Below, piece by piece: positions 35,341-44,222 of a DNA stretch of 64,000 nucleotides. The position numbers and the translations under genes were made by a program. Source of the DNA: Palsa-1447 sp964509885 (GTDB lineage: Bacteria > Verrucomicrobiota > Verrucomicrobiia > Opitutales > Opitutaceae); contig CAZDZL010000013.1 of NCBI GenBank assembly GCA_964509885.1, forward strand, positions 12,319 to 76,318, written 5' to 3'. Under the pieces are notes generated by a model. That model ran no database searches. It saw only the letters and a program-made list of their open reading frames with translations, and had not been told where the DNA came from. Positions within the stretch are counted from its first letter, which is position 1; every line of letters begins with the position of its first letter.

Positions 35341-37328
35341 AGAACACCGAGGGCAATTCCGGCGAGGACAGGGGCGCGATCCGCCAGGACCCGCCCCGGG
35401 TGGCGTTCACGCTCGTGGAGATGATCGTCACCCTGACGGTCGCCTGCATCCTGATGGTCGCGATCGTCGCGTTCCTCGTCAACGGGGTCGTCAGCACGAC
35501 GAAGACGACCGCCATCAACGACACGTCCACCAAGGGCCGGTACATCTTCGAGCACCTCTCGAAGGAGATGGCCCGCGCGAATGACCTGACCATTTCACCC
35601 ACGCCCGCCGGCGGGTTCTTCGGCCCGAACCCGAGCTACTCCTACCCGCCGACCCCCACGCCGGGAAACCCCGGCCTGGGTTACTCGGGCTTCAACTACC
35701 TTATCCCCGTCGGGGGCCAGGCGCTCAATTCAAACACGATCCCGGTAACGGCCGGCGTGAGCCCGGGCATCACCCTCACCCTCGGCCCCGCCTCTCCGCC
35801 CGACTACCTCGTCCCCCAGGCCGGCGACTACCTGCAGATCCCCGGGCTCAACATCGGAACGCCGAAGATCGGCGTCCCGATCGCCTCCGTGAGCGGGCCG
35901 AACAGCGTTGATGGATCGGGGAACTGGACCATCTACCTGTCCGCGCCGCTGTACACGCTGGCCAACGTCGCGTCGACCAACGCCGACATTCCCGCCGAGA
36001 CCGTCGAGACGATCCAGCGCCAGCGCAGCTATGCGGTGCAGACGGTTGGGGGAGACACCCAGCTTCTGTGGTATCCCAACACCACAGCGTCCCCGCCCCA
36101 GAAGGCGCTGCCGACGAGCGTGGTCGTCGCCAAGGGGCTCCCCTCGGCCAACGGGAACATGTACCCCTTCTTCGCGCAACCCAAGGTGCCGATCGCGAAC
36201 GGCGGGGACGGGACCGTGTACGTCGGCGTGAGCCTGGCCCTGACCGTCCCCACGGGGATGACGGCGGGCGGCGTCGAGGGCGTGAACGTCCTGAAGGGCC
36301 AGTCCAGCTTCTATTCGAACAACACGATCAACGCCGTCTTCGCCAACAGGTCCGGCAAGACATTCGCCCTGATCTACCTGCCGACGCCGACACCGACGCC
36401 GTCGCCCACCCCAACGCCTTCGCCGACCCCGTCGCCCACGCCGACACCTTCGCCGACGCCGTCGCCCACGCCGACACCGACGCCCACGCCGTCGCCCACG
36501 CCGACACCGACGCCCACGCCGACCCCATCGCCGACCCACACCCCGTCGCCCGTCCCGACGCCGACACCTTCGCCGACGCCTACACCCTCGCCGACGCCCA
36601 CGCCTTCGCCCACACCCACGCCCTCGCCCACACCCACGCCGACGCCGTCGCCCACGCACACCCCGTCGCCCACGCCGACACCTTCGCCCACGCCCACGCC
36701 CTCGCCTACACCGACGCATACCCCGACGCCTTCGCCCACCCCGACGCCGTCGCCCACCCCGACGCACACGCCCACGCCGTCGCCCACCCCGACGCCGACG
36801 CCTTCGCCGACGCACACCCCGTCGCCGACGCCGACGCCGTCGCCCACGCACACGCCTTCACCGACGCCGTCACCCACCCCGACACCGTCGCCGACGCACA
36901 CGCCTTCGCCGACCCCGTCGCCCACACCGACGCCCACACCGTCGCCGACGCCGACCCCGTCGCCCACGCATACGCCGTCGCCCACGCCGTCGCCGACACC
37001 CACGCCGTCACCGACTCCGACGCCCACGCCTTCGCCGACGCCCACCCCGTCGCCGACGCACACCCCGTCGCCCACACCGTCTCCCACGCCTTCGCCGACG
37101 CCGACGCCCTCGCCGACGCACACCCCGTCGCCCACACCGACGCCGTCGCCCACGCCCACGCCCACGCCGTCGCCCACGCCCACGCCGTCGCCCACACCGA
37201 CGCACACACCTTCGCCGACGCCGACGCCGACGCCCTCGCCGACGCCCACGCCGTCACCCACGCCGACGCCCACGCCGACTCCGTCGCCCACACCGTCGCC
37301 GACGCCGACGCCGCCGCCCGATGACTAG
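35337..37328 (+). CDS. Prepilin-like protein with long Pro-Thr/Ser repeat tail
   Basis: The start is GTG 35337, overlapping the preceding stop. The leader 'DPPRVAFTLVEMIVTLTVACILMVAIVAFL' is prepilin-like, although the residue before FTLVE is Ala rather than Gly, which may affect processing. A globular region of about 300 residues follows. From about residue 349 the protein is almost only P-T-P-S-P-T-P-T with scattered H, for about 310 residues. Such a tail should be an extended rod, possibly O-glycosylated, holding the pilin head away from its tip. The large frames in the other five phases across this region are repeat artefacts. It overlaps the next gene by 8 bp. Confidence 0.8.
   Translation: MKNTEGNSGEDRGAIRQDPPRVAFTLVEMIVTLTVACILMVAIVAFLVNGVVSTTKTTAINDTSTKGRYIFEHLSKEMARANDLTISPTPAGGFFGPNPSYSYPPTPTPGNPGLGYSGFNYLIPVGGQALNSNTIPVTAGVSPGITLTLGPASPPDYLVPQAGDYLQIPGLNIGTPKIGVPIASVSGPNSVDGSGNWTIYLSAPLYTLANVASTNADIPAETVETIQRQRSYAVQTVGGDTQLLWYPNTTASPPQKALPTSVVVAKGLPSANGNMYPFFAQPKVPIANGGDGTVYVGVSLALTVPTGMTAGGVEGVNVLKGQSSFYSNNTINAVFANRSGKTFALIYLPTPTPTPSPTPTPSPTPSPTPTPSPTPSPTPTPTPTPSPTPTPTPTPTPSPTHTPSPVPTPTPSPTPTPSPTPTPSPTPTPSPTPTPTPSPTHTPSPTPTPSPTPTPSPTPTHTPTPSPTPTPSPTPTHTPTPSPTPTPTPSPTHTPSPTPTPSPTHTPSPTPSPTPTPSPTHTPSPTPSPTPTPTPSPTPTPSPTHTPSPTPSPTPTPSPTPTPTPSPTPTPSPTHTPSPTPSPTPSPTPTPSPTHTPSPTPTPSPTPTPTPSPTPTPSPTPTHTPSPTPTPTPSPTPTPSPTPTPTPTPSPTPSPTPTPPPDD
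36381..37310 (+). repeat. Coding minisatellite (CCGACG/CCGTCG/CCCACG hexamers)
   Basis: About 930 bp built from six-base units such as CCGACG, CCGTCG, CCCACG and occasional CACACC, all in frame and encoding PT, PS or HT dipeptides. Units are arranged irregularly, as expected from repeated slippage and point mutation rather than recent uniform expansion. The length remains a multiple of three. Confidence 0.95.
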
Positions 37329-39540
37329 AAGCGCATTTTTGGCCATGAAGACTCGAATCAATAGGGGGTCCGTACGGGGGAGCGCGCTCCTGGCAGCGCT
37401 GATCGTCATCGTTATCCTGACGTTCGCGGCGGCGGGCGTCCTCTCGTACAGCCTCACGACCTACCGAAACTCGGTGCGGCAGGCCATGCTGGACCAGGGA
37501 AAGGTGATCGCGGACAGCGAGATGGAGAACCTGTACTACAACTGGAAGAACCAGCTCCTCCTCAAGAAGCCGGTCGACAATATCGTCTCCCTTCTCGGGC
37601 CGACCTCCGGCGGCGGCAACGGGCTGACCGATCCCCTCAATACCTATCCCTACGACCAGACGATGGTCACGACGAACGGGTGGTCGGTGACCCGCAGCCT
37701 CACGTACAATCCTATCCCCACGGCCAGCGGGGCCGCCACGGGGATGGTCGCGGGCACGAACCAGGTCGGGAACATCTATTACTTCACGGCGAAGACGAGC
37801 GCCACGATCAACCTTCCCCTCCTGGGCAACGTCACCTACAGGTCCGGCCGCACGTTCGAATACTCGAGCACCTCGCTCTTCCAGTTCGCGGTCTTCTACC
37901 AGGGCAACCTGGAGATCGGCGCCGGCGGCAACATGACGATCGGCGGGCCGATCTCGACGAACGCGAGCGCCTACCTGGGCGCCCAGAGCAACAACAACAA
38001 CCCGTTCACGCTGGCCCTGACCGACATGGTCTACTATTTCCAGAACTACAACGGGGCCTCGGACCCGCTCACGGGGGAGACGAACTACATCCCCTACACC
38101 AACCCGGCGCTTGACCCATCGCTGGTCGACCCCATCTACAACCCGGGGGCCGCGGACATCCCGCCGGCCGCGGCGCCGGCGAACCAGGCCGCCCAGAGGG
38201 CGCTCCAGGTATCCAAGCTCGCCACGCAGGCGAGCTTCATCGGCGCGGTCGACGTCGCCGCCGACATCGCGAACCCCACCTTCGCGGCCGCGTACACAAA
38301 CCTGCAGAACCAGGTTGACCCCAACGAGATTTACCGCGCGGTCGTGGCCCCGCCGCCAGTGAGCACCTCGACCGGCGCGCTCCTCCCGGAGGACCAGACC
38401 GTGGCGGGAAGCCGCATGTACAACAGCGCGGGCATCCTCATCACCATCACGCAGACGACGCCCGGAACCGCTTCCCTCGGCGTGAACGGCGTGGGCGGGA
38501 ACATCACGATCCACTGCGGCATCTCGCCCACGGCGACGACGCCGCCCAGCCAGGCCAACCTCTCGATGTATGACAACGAGACATGGGCGTTGCCGATCGT
38601 GAACCCGACTTCGCCCTCCATAACGAGCCCGCCGGTGATCACGGCCGCGCGCCAGGTCATCCAGGACCCACGCGAGGCGCTCAACGGGGCGAGCGGCGTC
38701 AACCTGACGACCGTCGACATCGGGGCCCTGAACGTCGCCCTGCATAACGGCGCCATGACCAACGCGGACCTGGCCTCCAACTACAACGGCGTGGTCTACG
38801 TCTACGACAACTCGAACAACTCGGGCAACCACTCCCAGTCCTACCAGACGCCCCTCTCCGCCTCGGCCAACCTGAACGGGATCCTCCTGACGAACGGGAC
38901 GACGACCCCGGCCTTCAACGACCAGAACGGCAACCCCCTCGGGTTCTCGGTCGTCTCCGACAACGGCGTCTACGTGAAGGGCGACTACAACAAGACGCAG
39001 ATCAACATCAACGGGCAGCCGTACGACAACCCGGCGTCGATCATGGGCGACGCGGTCACGGTCGTCTCGTCGGCGTGGACCCCCGCGTCCGCGGCCACTC
39101 TCCTGCCCATCAGCAGCCGCGAGGCCGCCGCAAGCGGGCCGACCTCCCAGTACCCGGCCACGGGCACCGTCATCAACGCCGCCGATTCGGGCACGGCCAA
39201 TGGCATGACCGTCAACGCGGCCATCCTCACCGGCAACACGCCGACCTCCGGCGACGTCGGCAGCGGCGGGGCCCAGAACCTGGTCCGCATGATCGAGGAC
39301 TGGTACTACCCGAACCTGACGCTGAACCTCAACGGGTCGCTCGGGCAGATCTTCACCTCCAAGTATTTCTCGGGAGCCTACAAGTCGGGCGTTCAGGCGG
39401 GCCTGGGCGCAGCCCAGCGCGTCTACATCCAGCCGACGACCCGCAAGTTCACGTTCGATAACGTCTTCAAGGCGGGCTACACGCCGGCCAGCTCGCCCTC
39501 GACGACGGGATTCGCGCGCGGGCCCTTCTTCAACTGGTGA
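37321..39540 (+). CDS. Membrane-anchored PilX-like protein, third gene of the pseudopilin operon
   Basis: The 739-residue protein starts 'MTRSAFLAMKTRINRGSVRGSALLAALIVIVILTFAAAGVLSYSL'. This is a basic leader and hydrophobic helix resembling the PilX/GspK type, where GSALL replaces GFTLV and Glu5 is absent. The body is large, Asn/Thr-rich and beta-rich, with a 'GNMTIGGPISTNASAYLGA' segment typical of PilX-like surface proteins in Verrucomicrobia. GspK-like proteins cap pseudopilus tips. The ATG lies inside the end of the repeat-tailed prepilin gene, so the two are coupled. Confidence 0.72.
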   Translation: MTRSAFLAMKTRINRGSVRGSALLAALIVIVILTFAAAGVLSYSLTTYRNSVRQAMLDQGKVIADSEMENLYYNWKNQLLLKKPVDNIVSLLGPTSGGGNGLTDPLNTYPYDQTMVTTNGWSVTRSLTYNPIPTASGAATGMVAGTNQVGNIYYFTAKTSATINLPLLGNVTYRSGRTFEYSSTSLFQFAVFYQGNLEIGAGGNMTIGGPISTNASAYLGAQSNNNNPFTLALTDMVYYFQNYNGASDPLTGETNYIPYTNPALDPSLVDPIYNPGAADIPPAAAPANQAAQRALQVSKLATQASFIGAVDVAADIANPTFAAAYTNLQNQVDPNEIYRAVVAPPPVSTSTGALLPEDQTVAGSRMYNSAGILITITQTTPGTASLGVNGVGGNITIHCGISPTATTPPSQANLSMYDNETWALPIVNPTSPSITSPPVITAARQVIQDPREALNGASGVNLTTVDIGALNVALHNGAMTNADLASNYNGVVYVYDNSNNSGNHSQSYQTPLSASANLNGILLTNGTTTPAFNDQNGNPLGFSVVSDNGVYVKGDYNKTQININGQPYDNPASIMGDAVTVVSSAWTPASAATLLPISSREAAASGPTSQYPATGTVINAADSGTANGMTVNAAILTGNTPTSGDVGSGGAQNLVRMIEDWYYPNLTLNLNGSLGQIFTSKYFSGAYKSGVQAGLGAAQRVYIQPTTRKFTFDNVFKAGYTPASSPSTTGFARGPFFNW

Positions 39541-39613
39541 GAGTGAAGCGGGGCACGGGATCGGGCTGACAGGGCCGTCGGGCCCCTGTTTCCACGGAAC
39601 ACGGGCGGTGTAT

Positions 39614-39629
39614 CTTTTGTCGTCAAAAG
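39614..39629. promoter_or_regulatory. Inverted repeat upstream of the YXWGXW gene
   Basis: CTTTTG-TCGT-CAAAAG is a perfect 6-bp-arm palindrome ending 15 bp before ATG 39645. It could be an operator or a small hairpin in the leader; no T-run follows, so it is not a terminator. Confidence 0.3.
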
Positions 39630-39644
39630 GCGTCATATCCAGAC

Positions 39645-40403
39645 ATGCACGCCATGAACTACAGGACTCTCCTCCTCCTTCCCGCGGCCCTCGCTCTGGG
39701 CTCGCAAGCCCATGCCAGGGTCGGGTTCGGTATCGACCTCGCCGTCCCGCTCCCCCTCTTCTATCCGGCGCCCGGATATTATTATCCGGCACCCGTTTAC
39801 ACGCGGGGCGTCGCCTATGACGCCGAGCCGGTCGGCCACCCCGAGCAGATCACCCCGGCCCCCGGTCCCGGCTATGTCTGGATGGCCGGGCACTGGAACA
39901 ACGTGGCGCAGCGCTGGGTCTGGGTCGCCGGCCACTGGGAGATGCCGCCCTCGCCGAGCGCCACCTGGGTGGCCGGCCACTGGGTCCAGGGAAGCTCCGG
40001 CTGGGCCTGGGTCGACGGCGCGTGGATGATCGCGCCCTCGGCCGCGCAGCCCCCGGCGCCCCCGGTCGCACCGGCCGGGCCGGCCCCGGCCGAGGCCCAG
40101 CCCGCCGACCCGCAGCCCGCGCCCCCCTCGGCGGCGGCCGTCCCCGCTCCCGCGACGCCCGCCCCGGAGATACCCGAGGGCATGGTCGTGGAGAACGACC
40201 CCCCCGCGCCGATCGTGGAGTACGTGCCCGTGGCGCCCTATCCCGACTATGTCTGGCTCGGCGGATTCTGGGGGTGGAGCGGGGGCTGGGTATGGCACGC
40301 GGGCCACTACGCCCCGCGCCCCTTCCGCGGAGCCGCTTGGGTCTCCGGGGGCTGGGCGCGCGGCGCGCGCGGCTGGGCCTGGCACGGCGGCCGCTGGCGC
40401 TAG
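39645..40403 (+). CDS. Exported YXWGXW-repeat protein
   Basis: The 252-residue product has a signal peptide ('TLLLLPAALALGSQAHA') and two blocks of tryptophan-rich repeats, 'YVWMAGHWNN...WVWVAGHWE...WVAGHWVQG' and 'YVWLGGFWGW...WVWHAGHY...WAWHGGRW'. The blocks are separated by a Pro/Ala-rich linker of about 50 residues (about 130-180). This is the YXWGXW repeat family of secreted proteins with unknown function. ATG 39654 is an equally good start and gives a more compact signal peptide. Confidence 0.85.
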   Translation: MHAMNYRTLLLLPAALALGSQAHARVGFGIDLAVPLPLFYPAPGYYYPAPVYTRGVAYDAEPVGHPEQITPAPGPGYVWMAGHWNNVAQRWVWVAGHWEMPPSPSATWVAGHWVQGSSGWAWVDGAWMIAPSAAQPPAPPVAPAGPAPAEAQPADPQPAPPSAAAVPAPATPAPEIPEGMVVENDPPAPIVEYVPVAPYPDYVWLGGFWGWSGGWVWHAGHYAPRPFRGAAWVSGGWARGARGWAWHGGRWR

Positions 40404-40429
40404 GAATGGGAGCCCCGGGCCGGCTAATA

Positions 40430-40458
40430 TTAGACTTGTCTAATAATTTGGGTTAATT
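40430..40458 (+). promoter_or_regulatory. Promoter/operator-like element, copy 1
   Basis: TTAGAC (40430-40435), 17 bp, TTAATT (40453-40458), with ATG 13 bp further on. The left box is part of the palindrome ATTAGAC-TT-GTCTAAT (40429-40444). The same arrangement, at the same 41-bp distance to the start codon, occurs at 42531, and a related copy at 63370. Confidence 0.6.
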
Positions 40459-40470
40459 TCGGTTCCGGGA

Positions 40471-42513
40471 ATGACCCGGGCCCAGTACGCGCGCTACATC
40501 CTCTCTAGGATCGCCGAGTCCGCGGCCGTGGCCCTCGCCGCGGCGGCCCTCGCGGCGGCCCTCCAGCGCTCGGGGCTCCTTACGCCGCTCGCGAGGACGC
40601 CGCCATGGGCCGGCCACGGGCCCGCGGCCCGGGCCCTCGGGCACATCGGATGGTGGGGCTGGCCCGCCCTCTGGGCCGCGTTCGCCCACGTGCTCCTGGG
40701 CCCCAAGCAGGAGCGGCCCGTCTACCTGAGGCTGCCTGGGGCCATGTACGCCTACGCGGGCGTCAAGGTGGACAGGAGCGCAGGCTGCCGGGGCGGGTGC
40801 GTGACCGGGGCCACCGGGTCGGGCAAGACCCTCGCCTGCATCCTTCCCCGCCTTCACTCGCTCTGCATCAACGAGGCCGGCGTCGAGCGACCCGGCTGGG
40901 CCGCCAGCCCCGCAAGGCTCGACCTCGAGCGGATGAGGGGGGAGCACCGGGCGCGCTCGGGCGAGGCCCGGGCCGAGATCGCCCGCCTCGACCCCAGCGC
41001 CGAGGAGCGCGTCGCGGGCCTCAGGTGGGGGTGCGACCGGAGCGCCCAGGGCCTGCAGCAGGCCTCGGATGCCTGCCGCCGCGCCCGGTTCAGGGTCCCT
41101 CCGTGGGGCGGGTTTGTCTGCGGCGAGAAGGGAAACGAATGGCAGTCGGTCGAGTCGCTGCTTCGCCACCACGGCAGGGAGGAGGACCTCTGCATCCTGC
41201 GCACGAGACCGTCGTGGGCCCCCGCGGGCTGGACCCCCTCGGTGCGCCTCAACCTCATCTCCATGGACGGGATCCCGGCCGACACGTGCGCCAAGATGCT
41301 GGTCGAGACAGGGCTCGCGGTCGAGGAGGCCGGCGCGCGCGACGAGTTCTTCATCCCGCAGGCGAGGGACAAGATCGCCTGGGGCCTGCGGCTTGTCAGG
41401 GCGGTCCGTTCCGCCGGCGCCCCCGGCCTGGGGGAGGACGCGAGCCTCCTCACGCTCCTCGACATCCTGACCGTGCACGAGAGCTACCGCAGGTACCTGG
41501 CGCGGTGCGGCTCCGCCCACCCGGCCCTGGCCACCTCGGAGGCCTTCTGCGAGGCGCGCTTCCAGCTCGAGAACAACTACTGGAACCAGCCGCCCGACCA
41601 GCTGGGGGGCGTGCGCAGTACCCTCTACAACTTCCTCGTTCCCTTCGCGGAGCCGGAGATCGCTGAGGTCTTCTGCTCGGACAGCACCTTCGACCTGCGC
41701 GACATCCAGCTGGGCAAGGTCGTCTGCCTCGCGATCCCGCAGAAGTTCGCGCTGCAGAGGCGCTACGTGGCCACGCTCCTGAAGGCGCTGGCCTACCAGG
41801 TCGTCCTGGAGCGCTTTGACCGGCGCGCGGACCATCCCGACTGGCTCAACCGCAATGTCATCCTGGTCGAGCAGGACGAGTGGCAGCGGCACGCTGTCCG
41901 CGCGGACTGCGAGGTGGATATCGTGCGCGAGGCCTCGGGGGCCGTCTACGCGGCGACGCAGTCGCAGAACTCGGTCTGGCTGAAGCTGGGCGGCAGGGAG
42001 AACGCCGCGCCCCTGATCGCGAACCTGCGCAACCGCTGGATCTGCCAGGCGGCAACGGAGGAATGCGCGGACGAGAGCTCCAACCTCGTGAGCGGCCGCC
42101 TCGTGCGCGAGCTGTCGTATTCCCACGGCGACGGGGGCCGCTCGACAAGCGTCTCGTTCCCGGAGAGGCCGCACCTGCCGAGGCGCGAGCTGCGGACCCT
42201 CCCGCCCTTCCACGTCATCTTCGCGCCCGCCGAGGGCCGCTGGCTCTACCGCAAGTGCATCGCCATGCCCGCGACGCCCGACGGGGGGATACCGCCGTGG
42301 TGGTTCGGCGACTGGAACCCCCTGCACTGGGCCATGCGGCTCCTGGGCCTGCCGCCGACCGTCGCCGGGGTGCGCCTGCACCCGGGTGACGCCTTCATCC
42401 CGCCGTGGCGCGCGTGCGCCCCGGCGCGCGCGCAGATCAGGCGCCTTCTGGGGCTGGACGGCACGTTCATCATCCTCGGGGGAAGGCGCTCGGGGGAAGC
42501 CTCGGCAAAATAA
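40471..42513 (+). CDS. TraD/VirD4-like coupling ATPase with N-terminal membrane anchor
   Basis: The 680-residue protein has two N-terminal membrane helices (about 12-36 and 56-78) and a P-loop 'GATGSGKT' at 113-120 in 'GGCVTGATGSGKTLACILPR'. A basic helical insertion (about 140-215) follows. A Walker B-like 'NVILVEQDEWQ' has Asp469-Glu470. 'ATQSQNSVWLKLGGRENAAPLIANLRNRWICQ' resembles the TraM-recognition/TraD C-lobe where T4CPs handle old substrate contacts. This is the layout of VirD4/TraD coupling proteins, which pump relaxase-DNA through type IV secretion channels, but sequence divergence is high and no channel genes are present. It is the first gene of a cluster with a relaxase-like gene and has promoter copy 1 upstream. 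Confidence 0.72.
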   Translation: MTRAQYARYILSRIAESAAVALAAAALAAALQRSGLLTPLARTPPWAGHGPAARALGHIGWWGWPALWAAFAHVLLGPKQERPVYLRLPGAMYAYAGVKVDRSAGCRGGCVTGATGSGKTLACILPRLHSLCINEAGVERPGWAASPARLDLERMRGEHRARSGEARAEIARLDPSAEERVAGLRWGCDRSAQGLQQASDACRRARFRVPPWGGFVCGEKGNEWQSVESLLRHHGREEDLCILRTRPSWAPAGWTPSVRLNLISMDGIPADTCAKMLVETGLAVEEAGARDEFFIPQARDKIAWGLRLVRAVRSAGAPGLGEDASLLTLLDILTVHESYRRYLARCGSAHPALATSEAFCEARFQLENNYWNQPPDQLGGVRSTLYNFLVPFAEPEIAEVFCSDSTFDLRDIQLGKVVCLAIPQKFALQRRYVATLLKALAYQVVLERFDRRADHPDWLNRNVILVEQDEWQRHAVRADCEVDIVREASGAVYAATQSQNSVWLKLGGRENAAPLIANLRNRWICQAATEECADESSNLVSGRLVRELSYSHGDGGRSTSVSFPERPHLPRRELRTLPPFHVIFAPAEGRWLYRKCIAMPATPDGGIPPWWFGDWNPLHWAMRLLGLPPTVAGVRLHPGDAFIPPWRACAPARAQIRRLLGLDGTFIILGGRRSGEASAK

Positions 42514-42530
42514 TTCGTAACACACCATTT

Positions 42531-42559
42531 TTAGACTTGTCGTATTACATGAGTTAATT
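42531..42559 (+). promoter_or_regulatory. Promoter/operator-like element, copy 2
   Basis: TTAGAC (42531-42536), 17 bp, TTAATT (42554-42559), ATG at 42572. The TTAGACTTGTC core is identical to copy 1, but the right arm is degenerate (GTCGTAT), which suggests that promoter spacing rather than the full palindrome is conserved. Confidence 0.6.
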
Positions 42560-42571
42560 ATTCCTCGGCCC

Positions 42572-44212
42572 ATGAGGATGCTGCGCGCAAGCGGACTGCC
42601 CCCGATCTGCCTCCTGGCGGCGCTTGTGGCCGGCGCGCCGCCGGTGCGCGCGCAGACGAGCTCCACGGAGCAGGTCGTGCTCGGCTCGGGCGGATACCGG
42701 CTCAACTTCGGCGTCACGTGGACATGCGACGACAGCCCCGGTGGGACCCAGAGCGCAGCGGGCGAGGTCGACCTGCTCGACGCCCACGGAACGCTGGTGG
42801 CCGAGGTCACGGCGACCGCGAGCGGCACGACCCCGCTCGTGACGGTGACCGGCGCCGGCGCCGTCTCGGCTGTCACCGCCTCCATCCTTCTCAGCGGCGC
42901 CGGCGGCACGCCCGCGGACGGCCACCTGCACGCGGTCTGGACCATCACGGGCCCCCCGCCCGGGACCTACTCGCTGCGCTTCTGGCTCTTCGCAAGGTCG
43001 GTCCCCCTCAGGTCCCTGAGCACCATCTCGACGCTCTCCATGGACACGGGCGGGGGCCAGAGCCTCGGCGCGCCGACACCGACCCCCACGCCGACGCCGC
43101 TTCCCTCGCCGCCGGCCATCACCCTCGCCGCCCCGGCGGCGGCGACGGTCTTCCAGGCCGTGCCCCTCTCCGCGACGGCCGCGGCCGCTCCCGGCGGGGC
43201 GGCCCTCGCCTCCGTCGTCACCACCGTCTCGGCGGACAACGGGGGCACATGGGCCACGGTCGCCTTGAATGCCCATCCGTCGAGCCCTTCGGACACCGAG
43301 AGCCTCTCCTACGCCTTTGCCACGGCGGGCGCCGCCCTGCTGCGCTCGACCGTGACCGATGCGGCGGGGCGCTCCGCCAGCGCGACGCAGGCGGTCTCCG
43401 TCGCCCGGGCGAGCCAGCCCACCGTCTCGATCTCGCCGACCGCCCTGAGCCTGATCGCGGGCCAGGGCGCCACCTTCACCGCCTCGGGAGGGGCGACCGG
43501 CGCGTATGCCTGGGGAGGCTCGGCCTCGGGGTCCGGCCCGGCGTCGGCGGTCACGTTTCCAACGCAGGGCACGTACTCGGTGACCGTGCTCGACGCGGGA
43601 AACGCCAATTACAACCCGTCCCCCGCGGCATCGGCCGTGGTGTCCGTCGCGGCGCCCTTCTTCACCCTCTCCGCCGCGGCCTCCGCCGGCGGCACCGTCG
43701 CCGGAGGGGGCAGCTATCCCCCGAATGCCCAGGCGACGGCGGTCGCGGCCGCCTCGCCGGGCAACGCCTTTGCGGGCTGGACGGGCGACGTGACCCTGGG
43801 CGGCGCCACCATCTCCGTGCTCATGAACGCAAACAAGTCGATCATGGCCCACTTCGCCCCGCTCCAAGCACAGACGATCTCGTACGTTCCCCCCCAGGCC
43901 GTGACCACGCGCACACCGCCCTTCGCCCTGTTGGTCTCGGCCTCGAGCGGGCTCCCCGTCTCGCTCGCGCTGAACTCGGGCCCCGTTTCCCTCGCGGGAA
44001 ACGTCGTGACGACATCGGGCGCGACGGGAGGCGTCTCGCTCACCGCGACCCAGCCCGGAAACGCGCAGTACCTGCCCGCCCCGCCCCTCGTCATCACGTT
44101 CCCCGTGGGAAACCCACCCCCCGGTGTGCTCCTCAGCGACGACGGGGCGACGACGCGCAGGTCGGACAAGGCGACCCGGGCGACGACCTACGTGAGCGTC
44201 CCGGCGCAATGA
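42572..44212 (+). CDS. Exported protein with InlB B-like repeat
   Basis: The 546-residue product has a signal peptide ('ICLLAALVAGAPPVRAQ') and an N-terminal beta domain (about 30-160). A short Pro-Thr linker and Ig-like beta modules follow. Next is a divergent InlB B-repeat, 'GGTVAGGGSYPPNAQATAVAAASPGNAFAGWTGD', ending 'NKSIMAHFAP', and another beta domain starting 'QTISYVPPQAV'. Such modules mediate surface adhesion or binding. It is unexpected between a TraD-like and a relaxase-like gene and has its own copy of the TTAGAC-N17-TTAATT element. A role as a surface partner for DNA transfer is speculation. Confidence 0.75.
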   Translation: MRMLRASGLPPICLLAALVAGAPPVRAQTSSTEQVVLGSGGYRLNFGVTWTCDDSPGGTQSAAGEVDLLDAHGTLVAEVTATASGTTPLVTVTGAGAVSAVTASILLSGAGGTPADGHLHAVWTITGPPPGTYSLRFWLFARSVPLRSLSTISTLSMDTGGGQSLGAPTPTPTPTPLPSPPAITLAAPAAATVFQAVPLSATAAAAPGGAALASVVTTVSADNGGTWATVALNAHPSSPSDTESLSYAFATAGAALLRSTVTDAAGRSASATQAVSVARASQPTVSISPTALSLIAGQGATFTASGGATGAYAWGGSASGSGPASAVTFPTQGTYSVTVLDAGNANYNPSPAASAVVSVAAPFFTLSAAASAGGTVAGGGSYPPNAQATAVAAASPGNAFAGWTGDVTLGGATISVLMNANKSIMAHFAPLQAQTISYVPPQAVTTRTPPFALLVSASSGLPVSLALNSGPVSLAGNVVTTSGATGGVSLTATQPGNAQYLPAPPLVITFPVGNPPPGVLLSDDGATTRRSDKATRATTYVSVPAQ

Positions 44213-44222
44213 GGGGCCCGCC

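Noticed and set aside
35730..37324. Several long frames across the minisatellite on both strands (ADAHA-, GVGVGDG- and RRRGR-type proteins).
   Set aside because: A six-base repeat without stop codons leaves all six phases open; only the plus frame from 35337 joins a normal protein domain.
36706..39792. A 1028-codon open frame on the minus strand.
   Set aside because: It is antisense to the Pro-Thr repeat and the PilX-like gene; its translation is Arg/Gly/Val-rich low complexity, typical of GC-rich shadow frames, and the plus-strand genes have clear prepilin signals.
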